From positions 248,001 through 312,000 of the forward strand of contig NZ_BAXA01000002.1 in NCBI RefSeq assembly GCF_000698125.1: a stretch of DNA of 64,000 nt. The letters run 5' to 3'. The notes beneath the pieces were generated by a model, which saw only the letters and a program-made list of their open reading frames with translations, was not told the DNA's origin and searched no databases. Both the position numbers and the translations under genes were made by a program. Source of the stretch: Geomicrobium sp. JCM 19038 (GTDB taxonomy: Bacteria; Bacillota; Bacilli; Bacillales; Marinococcaceae). Within the stretch, counting starts at the first letter, position 1; every line of letters starts with the position of its first letter. Shown here piece by piece: positions 57,012 to 64,000 of the stretch.

Positions 57012-57045
57012 AAAAAATCCCCTTCACTCATGAGCAAAGGGGAGG
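57012..57045 (-). terminator. Terminator of the tagO-like gene
   Basis: On the minus strand, a CCCCTT/AAGGGG stem is followed by ATTTTTT. Confidence 0.75.
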
Positions 57046-57054
57046 ATTTGCTAG

Positions 57055-58116
57055 TTAGCGTCTCGTTATGTTGTCTCCGATTCGCGTAAAGAACTTCATA
57101 AACGGCCTGAACTCTTTACCTACAAGTCCCACTTTCTCAGCGAACAATTCTATCAAGATCAGCAATGCTAAAACAATCAATACGGTTACCCATAAAGTTG
57201 ACATTGTGAGTACGATAGCGGCAATACCGAACAGTGCACTCATCGCGTAAATGATTAGTACAGTCTGCTTATGACTATATCCTAGATTGAGGAGACAATG
57301 ATGTAAGTGAGATTTATCAGCAATAGAGATTGGCTTTTTATTCACGATCCGTCTAATAATCGCAAACAGTGTATCCGAAATAGGTACGGCAAGCATAACA
57401 ACTGGAATGAGTAGTGAGAATACGGTAATGTTCTTAAATCCGAGTAATGCAATAACACTAATCATAAACCCTAAAAATAACGCACCCGTATCTCCCATAA
57501 AAATCTTAGCTGGGTTAAAGTTATGAACGAGAAAGCCTAGCGTGCTTCCGAGCATAACGGCTCCTAAAGCCATCACGAATACGTTTGAATCAATAATTGC
57601 AACGATCGTAATCGTTGCAAGAACAATGGATGACACCCCGGCGGCTAAACCATCGAGACCGTCAATTAAATTGATTGCATTTGTTACACCGATAATCCAA
57701 ATCATCGTAAGGGGAATGCTTAGCCAACCAAGTTGCCACTGCATATCAAAAGGTAAGTTAATAAATTCAACATGTACCCCGCCAATCACAACTGCAGAAG
57801 CTGCTGCAATTTGTCCGAGTAACTTCCATTTTGCAGAAAGTTCAAAGAGGTCGTCAAGAAACCCTGTTAATGTAATAATAAACGCGCCGATTAGAATTGG
57901 ATAAAAGAATTCATGTGTATGTGCTTGCGTAATAAAAATTCCTGCAATGAATGCAATAAAAATTGCAAGACCACCGATTCGAGCCATTACCTTTTGGTGC
58001 ACTTTACGATCATTTGGTTGGTCAGTGGCGCCAATCTTAATCGCAAATCGCTTAATAATCGGTGTTACGGCAAGCGCTATAATAAAACATACAATTAAGG
58101 AAATTGCAGTGATCAT
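57055..58116 (-). CDS. tagO: Undecaprenyl-phosphate GlcNAc-1-phosphate transferase family protein (TagO/WecA-like)
   Basis: ATG 58116 follows GGGAGG; the longer frame upstream is not supported. The 353-residue protein has about ten membrane segments and the MraY/WecA motifs GFLDDLFELS AKW (near residue 85), NLIDGLDGLAAG (near 148), IFMGDTGALFLGF (near 203) and HLHH (near 270). It attaches GlcNAc-1-P to undecaprenyl phosphate, the first step of wall teichoic acid or secondary wall polysaccharide synthesis. In SLH-protein bacteria that polymer anchors the S-layer. Confidence 0.88.
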   Translation of the reverse strand: MITAISLIVCFIIALAVTPIIKRFAIKIGATDQPNDRKVHQKVMARIGGLAIFIAFIAGIFITQAHTHEFFYPILIGAFIITLTGFLDDLFELSAKWKLLGQIAAASAVVIGGVHVEFINLPFDMQWQLGWLSIPLTMIWIIGVTNAINLIDGLDGLAAGVSSIVLATITIVAIIDSNVFVMALGAVMLGSTLGFLVHNFNPAKIFMGDTGALFLGFMISVIALLGFKNITVFSLLIPVVMLAVPISDTLFAIIRRIVNKKPISIADKSHLHHCLLNLGYSHKQTVLIIYAMSALFGIAAIVLTMSTLWVTVLIVLALLILIELFAEKVGLVGKEFRPFMKFFTRIGDNITRR

Positions 58117-58216
58117 AACGAAACCTCCCTTAGTACCTTCTGCAAAATTAGCGAACATCATTTATAGTAAATATCGGAATTTCTTTCTCTTTTTAGTGCA
58201 CATTAAACCTCATAAG

Positions 58217-58244
58217 ATTATAGCATAGTTTTGTGAGCGTTCAC
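58217..58244 (-). promoter_or_regulatory. Promoter of the tagO-like gene
   Basis: On the minus strand: GTGAAC, a 16-bp spacer, TATAAT with TGC before it (extended -10). About 100 bases before the start codon. Confidence 0.6.
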
Positions 58245-58390
58245 GACTTTTTTATACATTTACATAATCCATTGTCATAATATATTCCTGTATTTTCTAT
58301 AAGTTTGTAGAAACAATGCGGAAGTCCTATCACTGTTTGTTTGAATTTGGTATAATTTTCACATCTTAGTTATATGTGGGGGTCTTTAAC

Positions 58391-58605
58391 GTGAAGAAAT
58401 TATTCATCACTAGTGCAATTGTAGTTGTGATGGTTGGTTCTGGGAGTTATTGCTAAAAAATGATGCAATTGCGAATTCTCAGCCGGTAGTGGCAAGTGTT
58501 GACTGGGTATTAGAACAACTCGCGCCTTATAGTGAGCGAATGACGAACTTAGAGTCTGAAATTGACCGTTTGGAATCAGAAGTAGAAGCATTAAAAAACC
58601 GTTAG
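58391..58605 (+). CDS. Small exported protein with C-terminal coiled coil (frameshifted)
   Basis: GTG 58391 follows TGGGGGT, with a TATAAT (58351-58356) upstream. The frame breaks near 58453; one base joins MVGSG to LLLKNDAIANSQPVV, giving 71 residues. It has a hydrophobic N-terminal segment, then a heptad-like stretch (ERMTNLESEIDRLESEVEAL). The family is not recognised. It lies ten bases before the SpoIID-like gene and is probably co-transcribed. Confidence 0.5.
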
Positions 58606-58614
58606 AAAGAGTGA

Positions 58615-59998
58615 ATGAAATCTATGAAACTTAGAAAAGTAATTAAAGGAATGCTCGCTTTTCTTTTTGTCCTTACTGGCTTTTTCACTTTCTCTGATTT
58701 TAAGGTGAATGCAGCGTCTTACGATGATCAAGTAAATGTTCGTCTCGTTGTACCTGAGACGTTTAAACTTACACCAACTGGTTCATATCGGCTCGTTAAT
58801 GTCGATAATGGCAGATCAGTTGATTATCGTGGATCATTAGAATTTCGTTACTCTAGAACGAGCAATGCAATTGGTGTACGATCAGATTTAAACAACTCAT
58901 ACATCTATTCAGGTCGTGGTTTCCGACTTGAAGAACGAACGCCAAGTTCTGGAAACTCAGTTGTCGTAAATCAAGTGAGAGTTGCCGGGGCTGCGAGTTA
59001 TACAAGAAATACATACCGTGGTTCGATGTCTGTAACCGTTAATGCGAATGATCGCCGACCAAGGTTACATAATGAATTAGACATTGAGGATTACCTTAAA
59101 GGAGTTGTACCGAGAGAGGCCATCGCTAGTTGGCCAATAGAAGCTTAAAGGCTCAATCGGTCGCAGCTAGAAACTATGCGAAACTAAACATGTCAAAAGG
59201 TACTTAGTCGATACAACGACGGATCAAGTGTATGCTGGAAAGACAGCAGAACATCCGAATACGAACCGTGCTGTCGATGAAACGAAAGGTCGTTATGCGA
59301 CACATAATGGTAATTTAATTACTGCGTTCTATCATTCAAGTTCTGGTGGTTATACTGATGATAGTGAAAATGTTTGGTTAAATGCTGTACCGTACATTCG
59401 TGCCGTAGAAGATCCCTACGATAACAACCCAGGGAACAGTCGTCATTCTTGGACAACAACTATGACACGCTCTCAGATCGGTGAGGCGGTTTTTGAAAGA
59501 GGATGGACGGCAACGGACATTACGATTGAAAGTAAAAGTCAGGCAGGTCGTGTTCAAAGCATGACGGTGACCGGAATGAGTCCGAGTGGTCGAGTCGATA
59601 CCGTCCGAATTCCTAGTGCGAATGGATCTTCTGATTCAATACGTTGGTCGCTTGGTCAGTCATTAAACAGTACAAAGTTCGATGTTGAATTTCCAGATCA
59701 AGATGCGAGAGTTCGCTTGCCTGGCGGAGGGACAAGTTCTGTTGAGTTAAATGGGGCAGAGATGGCACTTCCAGGGGAACAAACGATTACACTTCGAAGT
59801 AACCAAATGCAAGTACGAACAGCGAATGGTGTCGAGGTAATTAGACCTAGTAGTGATACTGTCGTGTTTAATGGGAATGGCTGGGGACACGGACTTGGAA
59901 TGAGTCAATGGGGTGCAGCAACGATGGCACAACAAGACTATTCCTACACAGAGATTCTGCAACATTACTATACAGATATTCGAATTGAACGAAGATAA
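58615..59998 (+). CDS. SpoIID/LytB domain protein (two frameshifts)
   Basis: A signal peptide (KVIKGMLAFLFVLTGFFTF, cleavage near VNA-AS) is followed by an N-terminal domain and the SpoIID domain: ELDIEDYLKGVVPREA, the restored SWPIEALKAQSVAARNYA, YHSSSGGYTDDSENVW and the ending NGNGWGHGLGMSQWGA. The frame breaks near 59145 and near 59205; each needs one T, and the repaired protein has 461 residues. SpoIID family enzymes are lytic transglycosylases acting on peptidoglycan. This one lies among wall genes rather than sporulation genes, so a vegetative role (LytB-like) is likely. ATG 58624 is an alternative start. Confidence 0.87.
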
Positions 59999-60036
59999 GA
60001 AAGAGCCGTTGAGTGTAGACTCAACGGCTCTTTCTA
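59998..60036. terminator. Strong bidirectional terminator
   Basis: A perfect 17-bp stem, AGAAAGAGCCGTTGAGT/ACTCAACGGCTCTTTCT, lies between convergent genes. Confidence 0.9.
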
Positions 60037-60779
60037 TTAGCGATAATCTTCATTGATTGTGCGAGCTAGAAAGAGTGAAAATTGTGCACGATTTGTATGT
60101 TCAAACGGTCGATACGCACGATTAGCTTCAGTCGTTATACCGACATCAGCGAGCCGATTAGCTTCATCATAACTAAATGAGCCTTCAGAAAGATCTGTAA
60201 ATGAATGGCGGTTGCAGTCTCAGGAATTTCATCTGGATAAGCTCGTGTTAAGACAAGAGCCATCTGAGCCCGAGTCAAATTAGCTGTATCATTCATTCTA
60301 CCTGAGTTACCAGTCATAATTCCGTGATATTCAGCAGCTTTTAAATTTTCATAATTGTGGTGATTAGCATCAATATCAGTTACTTGAATTTCATAATCGA
60401 CTGGTGCCGTTAAATCAAGGTGTCGCACAATCATTGACGCTGTTTGACTTCTAGTTATGTATTGAGACGGTCTAAATGTCCCGTTTGGAAATCCATTAAT
60501 AATTTCCTTAGACGTTAAGTATTCGATCTCATCAAAAGCAAAATGGTCGATTGCAACATCGTAAAAACTACGTCCTTCAGAGATCATTGCAATGTCTTGA
60601 GATAATTGCTCGGTGCGCGCCTCTGCTTCGGTTACTTTTGAGTCAAGTTCACCAATCTCACTATTGACCCAGCTATCACCAGCTGCTTCAGGTTGTTCAT
60701 CTGCTACTGCAGAAGATGAACAACCGTAAAGCATAAGCAGGGAACCTGTCAGCGCAAGAAGTTTGTAATGAGCTTTCAT
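60037..60779 (-). CDS. SLH-domain lipoprotein (frameshifted near the C-terminus)
   Basis: ATG 60779 follows AGGAGGG. The protein has a lipoprotein signal with lipobox LYGC (Cys20), a coiled-coil linker (about 38-70) and three SLH domains (about 72-122, 130-182 and 188-240). The frame breaks near 60193; one base restores HFTDLSEGSFSYDEANRLAD and the third SLH domain, giving 247 residues. Lipid at one end and SLH at the other would tie the membrane to the wall polysaccharide. It is the last gene of the ugd-murJ-like operon. Confidence 0.83.
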
Positions 60780-60805
60780 GATTTCCCTCCTAAATGGCAC
60801 TAGTA

Positions 60806-62116
60806 TTATGAATTACGTCCGATTCCGTAATAATCAATACCAGCATTTTTGTATGCGTCAGCATCAAAGGCATTTCGACCGTCTATAACAAAGTTTCCAT
60901 GCATGTGTGTAAGAAGGTCTTTAGGATCTATTGCTTTGTACTCTGCCCATTCGGTAATCAAAATGACTGCATCTGCATGTGCATACGTTTCTTCCATCGT
61001 TTCTACTAGTGTAACATTATTTGGTAAAAAAGGCTTGGCAGCATTTTGGGCAATTGGGTCATGAGCTCGTACGATAGCCCCAGCTTTAACGAGCTCATGA
61101 ATAATATCAATCGAAGGCGCATAACGCATGTCGTCTGTATTCGGTTTGAAAGCAAGACCTAAAACTGCGATTTGTTTCCCCTCAATCGATCCATTGAACT
61201 TCTTTAAAAGTTGGTCTAACGGCTTGAATCGTTGCCTTTCATTAATACGATCTGCCGCATAAAGCATGTGAGGTTCGTAATCATGAGTCTCTGCCATATT
61301 AACAAGTGCTTTTACATCTTTAGGGAAGCAAGAACCGCCGTAACCAAGACCTGCATTTAAGAAATGTGGACTGATTCGTCGGTCTGAACCAATGCCTCGA
61401 ACGACATCGTCAATATTCGCACCGACATGTTCACTTATGTTTGCCATTTCATTAATAAAGGAAATTTTCGTCGCTAAAAATGAATTTGCAGCGTATTTAA
61501 TCATTTCAGCACTTTTTTCGTTTGTAAACACAATCTTATCTTCAGTTGCGAGCTTTTCATGTAATTGTACGAGACGGGCTTTAGCCCAAGGAATGCTCGT
61601 GCCAATCACGATGCGATCTGGGTTCATCGTATCTTTAACAGCGGAGCCTTCACGAAGAAACTCTGGCACTGAACAAACCGCAACATCAATATCTTCATTC
61701 ATGTTATGAATAATTTCTTTGACTTGATCAGCAGTTCCTACAGGAACAGTAGATTTATTGACAACCACATATTGCCCTGTAGAAGGAAGTGCTTGCCCGA
61801 TTTCTTTTGCAACCGTGTGTACGTACTTCATATCTGCGGAGCCGTCCTCTGCTTGAGGCGTGCCCACAGCAATCATGATCACATCGCTTGAAGGCGCACT
61901 TGCAGATAAATCAGTGTCAAAGGTTAGACGACCTGCCTGAATGTTCTTTTGTAGGAGTTCTTCGAGACCAGGTTCATAAATTGGGCTCTTTCCTGAGCGT
62001 AATTGTGCTACTTTATCTTCCATCTTATCTATACATACGACTTCATGTCCAAGTTCAGAAAAACAAACCCCTGAAACGAGGCCGACATAGCCTGTACCAA
62101 CGATGGTCAGTTTCAT
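60806..62116 (-). CDS. UDP-glucose 6-dehydrogenase
   Basis: A 436-residue enzyme with the N-terminal NAD motif GTGYVGLVSGVCFSELGH, the catalytic-Cys segment GYGGSCFPKDVKAL (near residue 255) and the C-terminal UDP-binding domain (VLGLAFKPNTDDMRYAPS). It oxidises UDP-glucose twice to UDP-glucuronate, the acidic sugar donor for teichuronic acid or capsule. GalU, encoded 6 kb away, supplies its substrate. It overlaps the flippase gene by four bases and lies 26 bases before the SLH lipoprotein. Relatives are TuaD and Ugd. Confidence 0.94.
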   Translation of the reverse strand: MKLTIVGTGYVGLVSGVCFSELGHEVVCIDKMEDKVAQLRSGKSPIYEPGLEELLQKNIQAGRLTFDTDLSASAPSSDVIMIAVGTPQAEDGSADMKYVHTVAKEIGQALPSTGQYVVVNKSTVPVGTADQVKEIIHNMNEDIDVAVCSVPEFLREGSAVKDTMNPDRIVIGTSIPWAKARLVQLHEKLATEDKIVFTNEKSAEMIKYAANSFLATKISFINEMANISEHVGANIDDVVRGIGSDRRISPHFLNAGLGYGGSCFPKDVKALVNMAETHDYEPHMLYAADRINERQRFKPLDQLLKKFNGSIEGKQIAVLGLAFKPNTDDMRYAPSIDIIHELVKAGAIVRAHDPIAQNAAKPFLPNNVTLVETMEETYAHADAVILITEWAEYKAIDPKDLLTHMHGNFVIDGRNAFDADAYKNAGIDYYGIGRNS

Positions 62117-63654
62117 CGGTCATCTCCAACTTTCCGTTTTAATAACTTTTGAATATCTTTTCGTTCTTGAAAACGTAAGGCATACAATAAGCCAATAAAT
62201 AATACTGCAAAAACGAAACCACCGATCAAGATGTCAACAAGTGGGTACGTATCAATCAAGTAGTGGTTCATGCCATAAAGAATCAAACCAATGATGGCCG
62301 ACATGACCAGTAACTTTATGAAGCCTACAAGTTGTTCTTTCATCTCTGTCGGAGCTTTTCTTTGCCATTTTAGCACATTGTTTACACCTACTAAAAGCAA
62401 GATAAAGTTAATCCCTGCACTGATGGTCATTGCCCATGCCAATCCTTCAGCTCCCATAGGACCAATCAGAACATAACTAAGTGAAATGTTAATGGCTAGT
62501 ACTGAAATTAAGCTGACGATGAGTGGATACATCGAACGCTCATAGGCATAATAAAACCTCGTTATGTATACATTTGCCGCATGGAAAAACATACCGATCA
62601 CAAAAATCTGTAACAGAGGAGTAGCGACGAGCGTATCTTCTCGTGTGAAATCTTGGTACTCAAACAGTGTAATGATAATGTCCTTAGCATAGACAACGAT
62701 AAATACAGTAACAGGAATGATGACCAATGCCATTAACCGTAAGCCTTGACCGTGAATCTTGGCAACCGTTTCATGTTCGCTCGCAGCAACCTTTCGCGCT
62801 AACATTGGAAAGATAACGGCGGTAACAGCTAACATTAAAACGGTTTGTGGAAGTTGCACGAATTTGGATGTTAGATTCAATGCTGCGATCGTACCTTCAC
62901 CGATATGTGCACCAAAGATACGGTAGATAAGAAAGTACAACTGTAACGTTGCTCCTCCGAGCATAATCGGAATGGTGAGTCGGAACGTTCGCCAAACCTC
63001 TGGTGTAGTTTCTAGACTAGGTCTGAAGTTGAAATATCCCTTGTACCAAATAAAAGCAACAAGAAAGGCAAACATTAAAAACGCACTGATTGAAGCACCA
63101 TACGCATGTGCGTAAGAAGATAAGCTTGGGTAGAATACAAAGGCAATCGCAACAAACGCACCGTTCATAATTAACGTAGACAGTGCAGCGATTGAAAATT
63201 TGTCATTCACGTTTAGTAATCCTTGCAGCCACATCGAGAGGATTAAAAAGAAAATAGCAGGAGCCATAATCATAAATAAGTTTACGGATAAAGAAATGGT
63301 TTCTGCTTGGTCTTGGAATAAGAATGGAATGAGTAATTCCGATGTTCCTATAAATAGTAGCGTGAGTAAGATCATGCTAAGCGATAACCAGCCGAACATA
63401 CTTCTTAAATATTGTTTTTTACGTTCTGGATCTTCTATTTTGCTATAGACAGAAACGAATGCACTCGTCAAGGCTCCTCCGAGAACGATGTAAAGAAAGT
63501 TAGGGATCGTGTATGCAGTCGCAATACTATCTGCTTGAAAGCTAAAACCGAATTGATACGCAACGAGCATTTCTCGGAAGTAGCCAATTAAGCGCGAGAC
63601 CAAATTAATGATCGTAACTGCACCAATTATCGCTATAATGTGCTTTCCCTTCAT
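62113..63654 (-). CDS. MurJ/MviN-like lipid-linked glycan flippase
   Basis: ATG 63654 is chosen as AAAGG lies upstream; an ATG six codons earlier has no ribosome binding site. The 513-residue protein has 14 predicted membrane segments and MurJ-type motifs: RLIGYFREMLVAYQFG (near residue 21), TAYTIPNFLY and an ALNLTSKFVQLPQTVL segment (near 260). It may flip lipid II or, given its neighbours ugd and a PssE-like gene, the lipid-linked repeat of a surface polysaccharide. The second seems more likely here. Confidence 0.85.
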   Translation of the reverse strand: MKGKHIIAIIGAVTIINLVSRLIGYFREMLVAYQFGFSFQADSIATAYTIPNFLYIVLGGALTSAFVSVYSKIEDPERKKQYLRSMFGWLSLSMILLTLLFIGTSELLIPFLFQDQAETISLSVNLFMIMAPAIFFLILSMWLQGLLNVNDKFSIAALSTLIMNGAFVAIAFVFYPSLSSYAHAYGASISAFLMFAFLVAFIWYKGYFNFRPSLETTPEVWRTFRLTIPIMLGGATLQLYFLIYRIFGAHIGEGTIAALNLTSKFVQLPQTVLMLAVTAVIFPMLARKVAASEHETVAKIHGQGLRLMALVIIPVTVFIVVYAKDIIITLFEYQDFTREDTLVATPLLQIFVIGMFFHAANVYITRFYYAYERSMYPLIVSLISVLAINISLSYVLIGPMGAEGLAWAMTISAGINFILLLVGVNNVLKWQRKAPTEMKEQLVGFIKLLVMSAIIGLILYGMNHYLIDTYPLVDILIGGFVFAVLFIGLLYALRFQERKDIQKLLKRKVGDDR

Positions 63655-63685
63655 AGTTCTCAGGCCTTTCATTAAGGAGTAGTGA

Positions 63686-64000
63686 TTAGATGTTGTTAAT
63701 GTAGTTACGAATCATCGTAATAATTTGCGTTTGTCCGCTTTCGTACGGTGATGGCTTAAACCCAGCAAAGGCGCGTTTGATATCTTCTTCGAGACTATCG
63801 CTTGCAATAATATGTTCAGTTTCTTTAAATTGAGCAACAATTTCAGTTTGGTGATCATCATTATGCTCACCATGCTGTGAGAGACGCGCGACGGCAATTA
63901 CAGGTTTGTTTTTCTTGATGCCTGTAATTAACGAGCCTGTCCCTCCGTGAGAGATAATGACGCTCGCCTGATCATACAGCCCGCTCATTTCATCATAGGA
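63686..64000 (-). CDS. PssE/Alg13-like glycosyltransferase, 3' part (extends beyond the window)
   Basis: The visible 104 residues match the C-terminal half of glycosyltransferase family 28: VIISHGGTGSLITGIKKNKP and the PssE-type RLSQHGEHNDDHQTEIV. PssE-like proteins pair with a PssD/Alg14-like membrane subunit to add the second sugar of a capsular or exopolysaccharide repeat. The frame is open to the right edge, so the start lies outside. Upstream of the murJ-like gene in the same operon. Confidence 0.85.
   Translation of the reverse strand, partial: SYDEMSGLYDQASVIISHGGTGSLITGIKKNKPVIAVARLSQHGEHNDDHQTEIVAQFKETEHIIASDSLEEDIKRAFAGFKPSPYESGQTQIITMIRNYINNI

Noticed and set aside
57542-57904. 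Plus-strand frame inside the tagO-like gene
   Set aside because: A shadow of a membrane-protein gene; the minus-strand frame carries all the family motifs.
58615-59998. Calling the SpoIID-like gene spoIID itself
   Set aside because: Context is wall-polymer synthesis with no spoIIQ, spoIIID or murA neighbours, so a vegetative paralogue is more likely.

Overview
The window comes from a low-to-moderate GC Gram-positive bacterium of the Bacillaceae type. The signs are strong AGGAGG-like ribosome binding sites, frequent TTG and GTG starts, sigma-A promoters, Rho-independent terminators after most units, a T-box leader before argS and a yybP-ykoY riboswitch before a terC gene. Gene content agrees: a ycsF/ycsG/ycsI/kip-type 5-oxoprolinase operon, tagO, a HemAT-type sensor, SLH-domain S-layer proteins and SpoIID. 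The exported proteins are very rich in Asp and Glu, which fits a halophilic or alkaliphilic life, but the genus cannot be fixed from sequence alone. I see no rRNA, tRNA, CRISPR array, insertion sequence or prophage.

Layout. 1-3827 is the C-terminal part of a very large secreted multidomain protein. 4000-5097 is a SEC-C/HTH protein. 5570-11258 is a cluster of three SLH-domain surface proteins, followed by an RNHCP protein, a secreted FN3-type protein, a His-Gly repeat protein and an unusual DprA-like protein with an N-terminal HTH (to 14996). 15008-17494 holds small housekeeping genes (class I amidotransferase, YaiI/YqxD, M20 peptidase). 17594-28074 is a catabolic region: SDR, quinone reductase, FMN-dependent hydroxyacid oxidase and a GntR regulator, then TerC with its Mn riboswitch, then hydantoinase/oxoprolinase-type HyuA and HyuB, a second SDR and an AEC carrier. 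30552-35088 is the 5-oxoprolinase operon pxpB-pxpC-ycsI-ycsG-pxpA. 35135-37055 is argS with its T-box. 37540-42237 is a divergent locus with HMG-CoA lyase and GntR on one side and a class III CoA-transferase, a DUF3311 protein and a sodium symporter on the other. Two copies of a perfect palindrome lie between the two arms. 45612-53792 carries signalling and regulation: HemAT, PucR next to a class III aminotransferase, an esterase, a LytTR/DUF3021 pair and a YesN-type regulator. 53927-64000 is mainly cell-envelope work: galU, DUF4956, a VTC-domain protein, tagO, a SpoIID-like protein, an SLH lipoprotein, ugd, a MurJ-like flippase and the end of a PssE-like glycosyltransferase.

Sequence quality. 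About twenty genes are broken by frameshifts. Each one I examined is repaired by adding one base, usually in a short homopolymer, and the repaired lengths are all whole codons. One broken gene is argS, which should be essential. The simplest reading is that this is a draft sequence with a deletion bias, so most broken genes here are probably intact in the cell. I give the repaired extents and say where each frame breaks.
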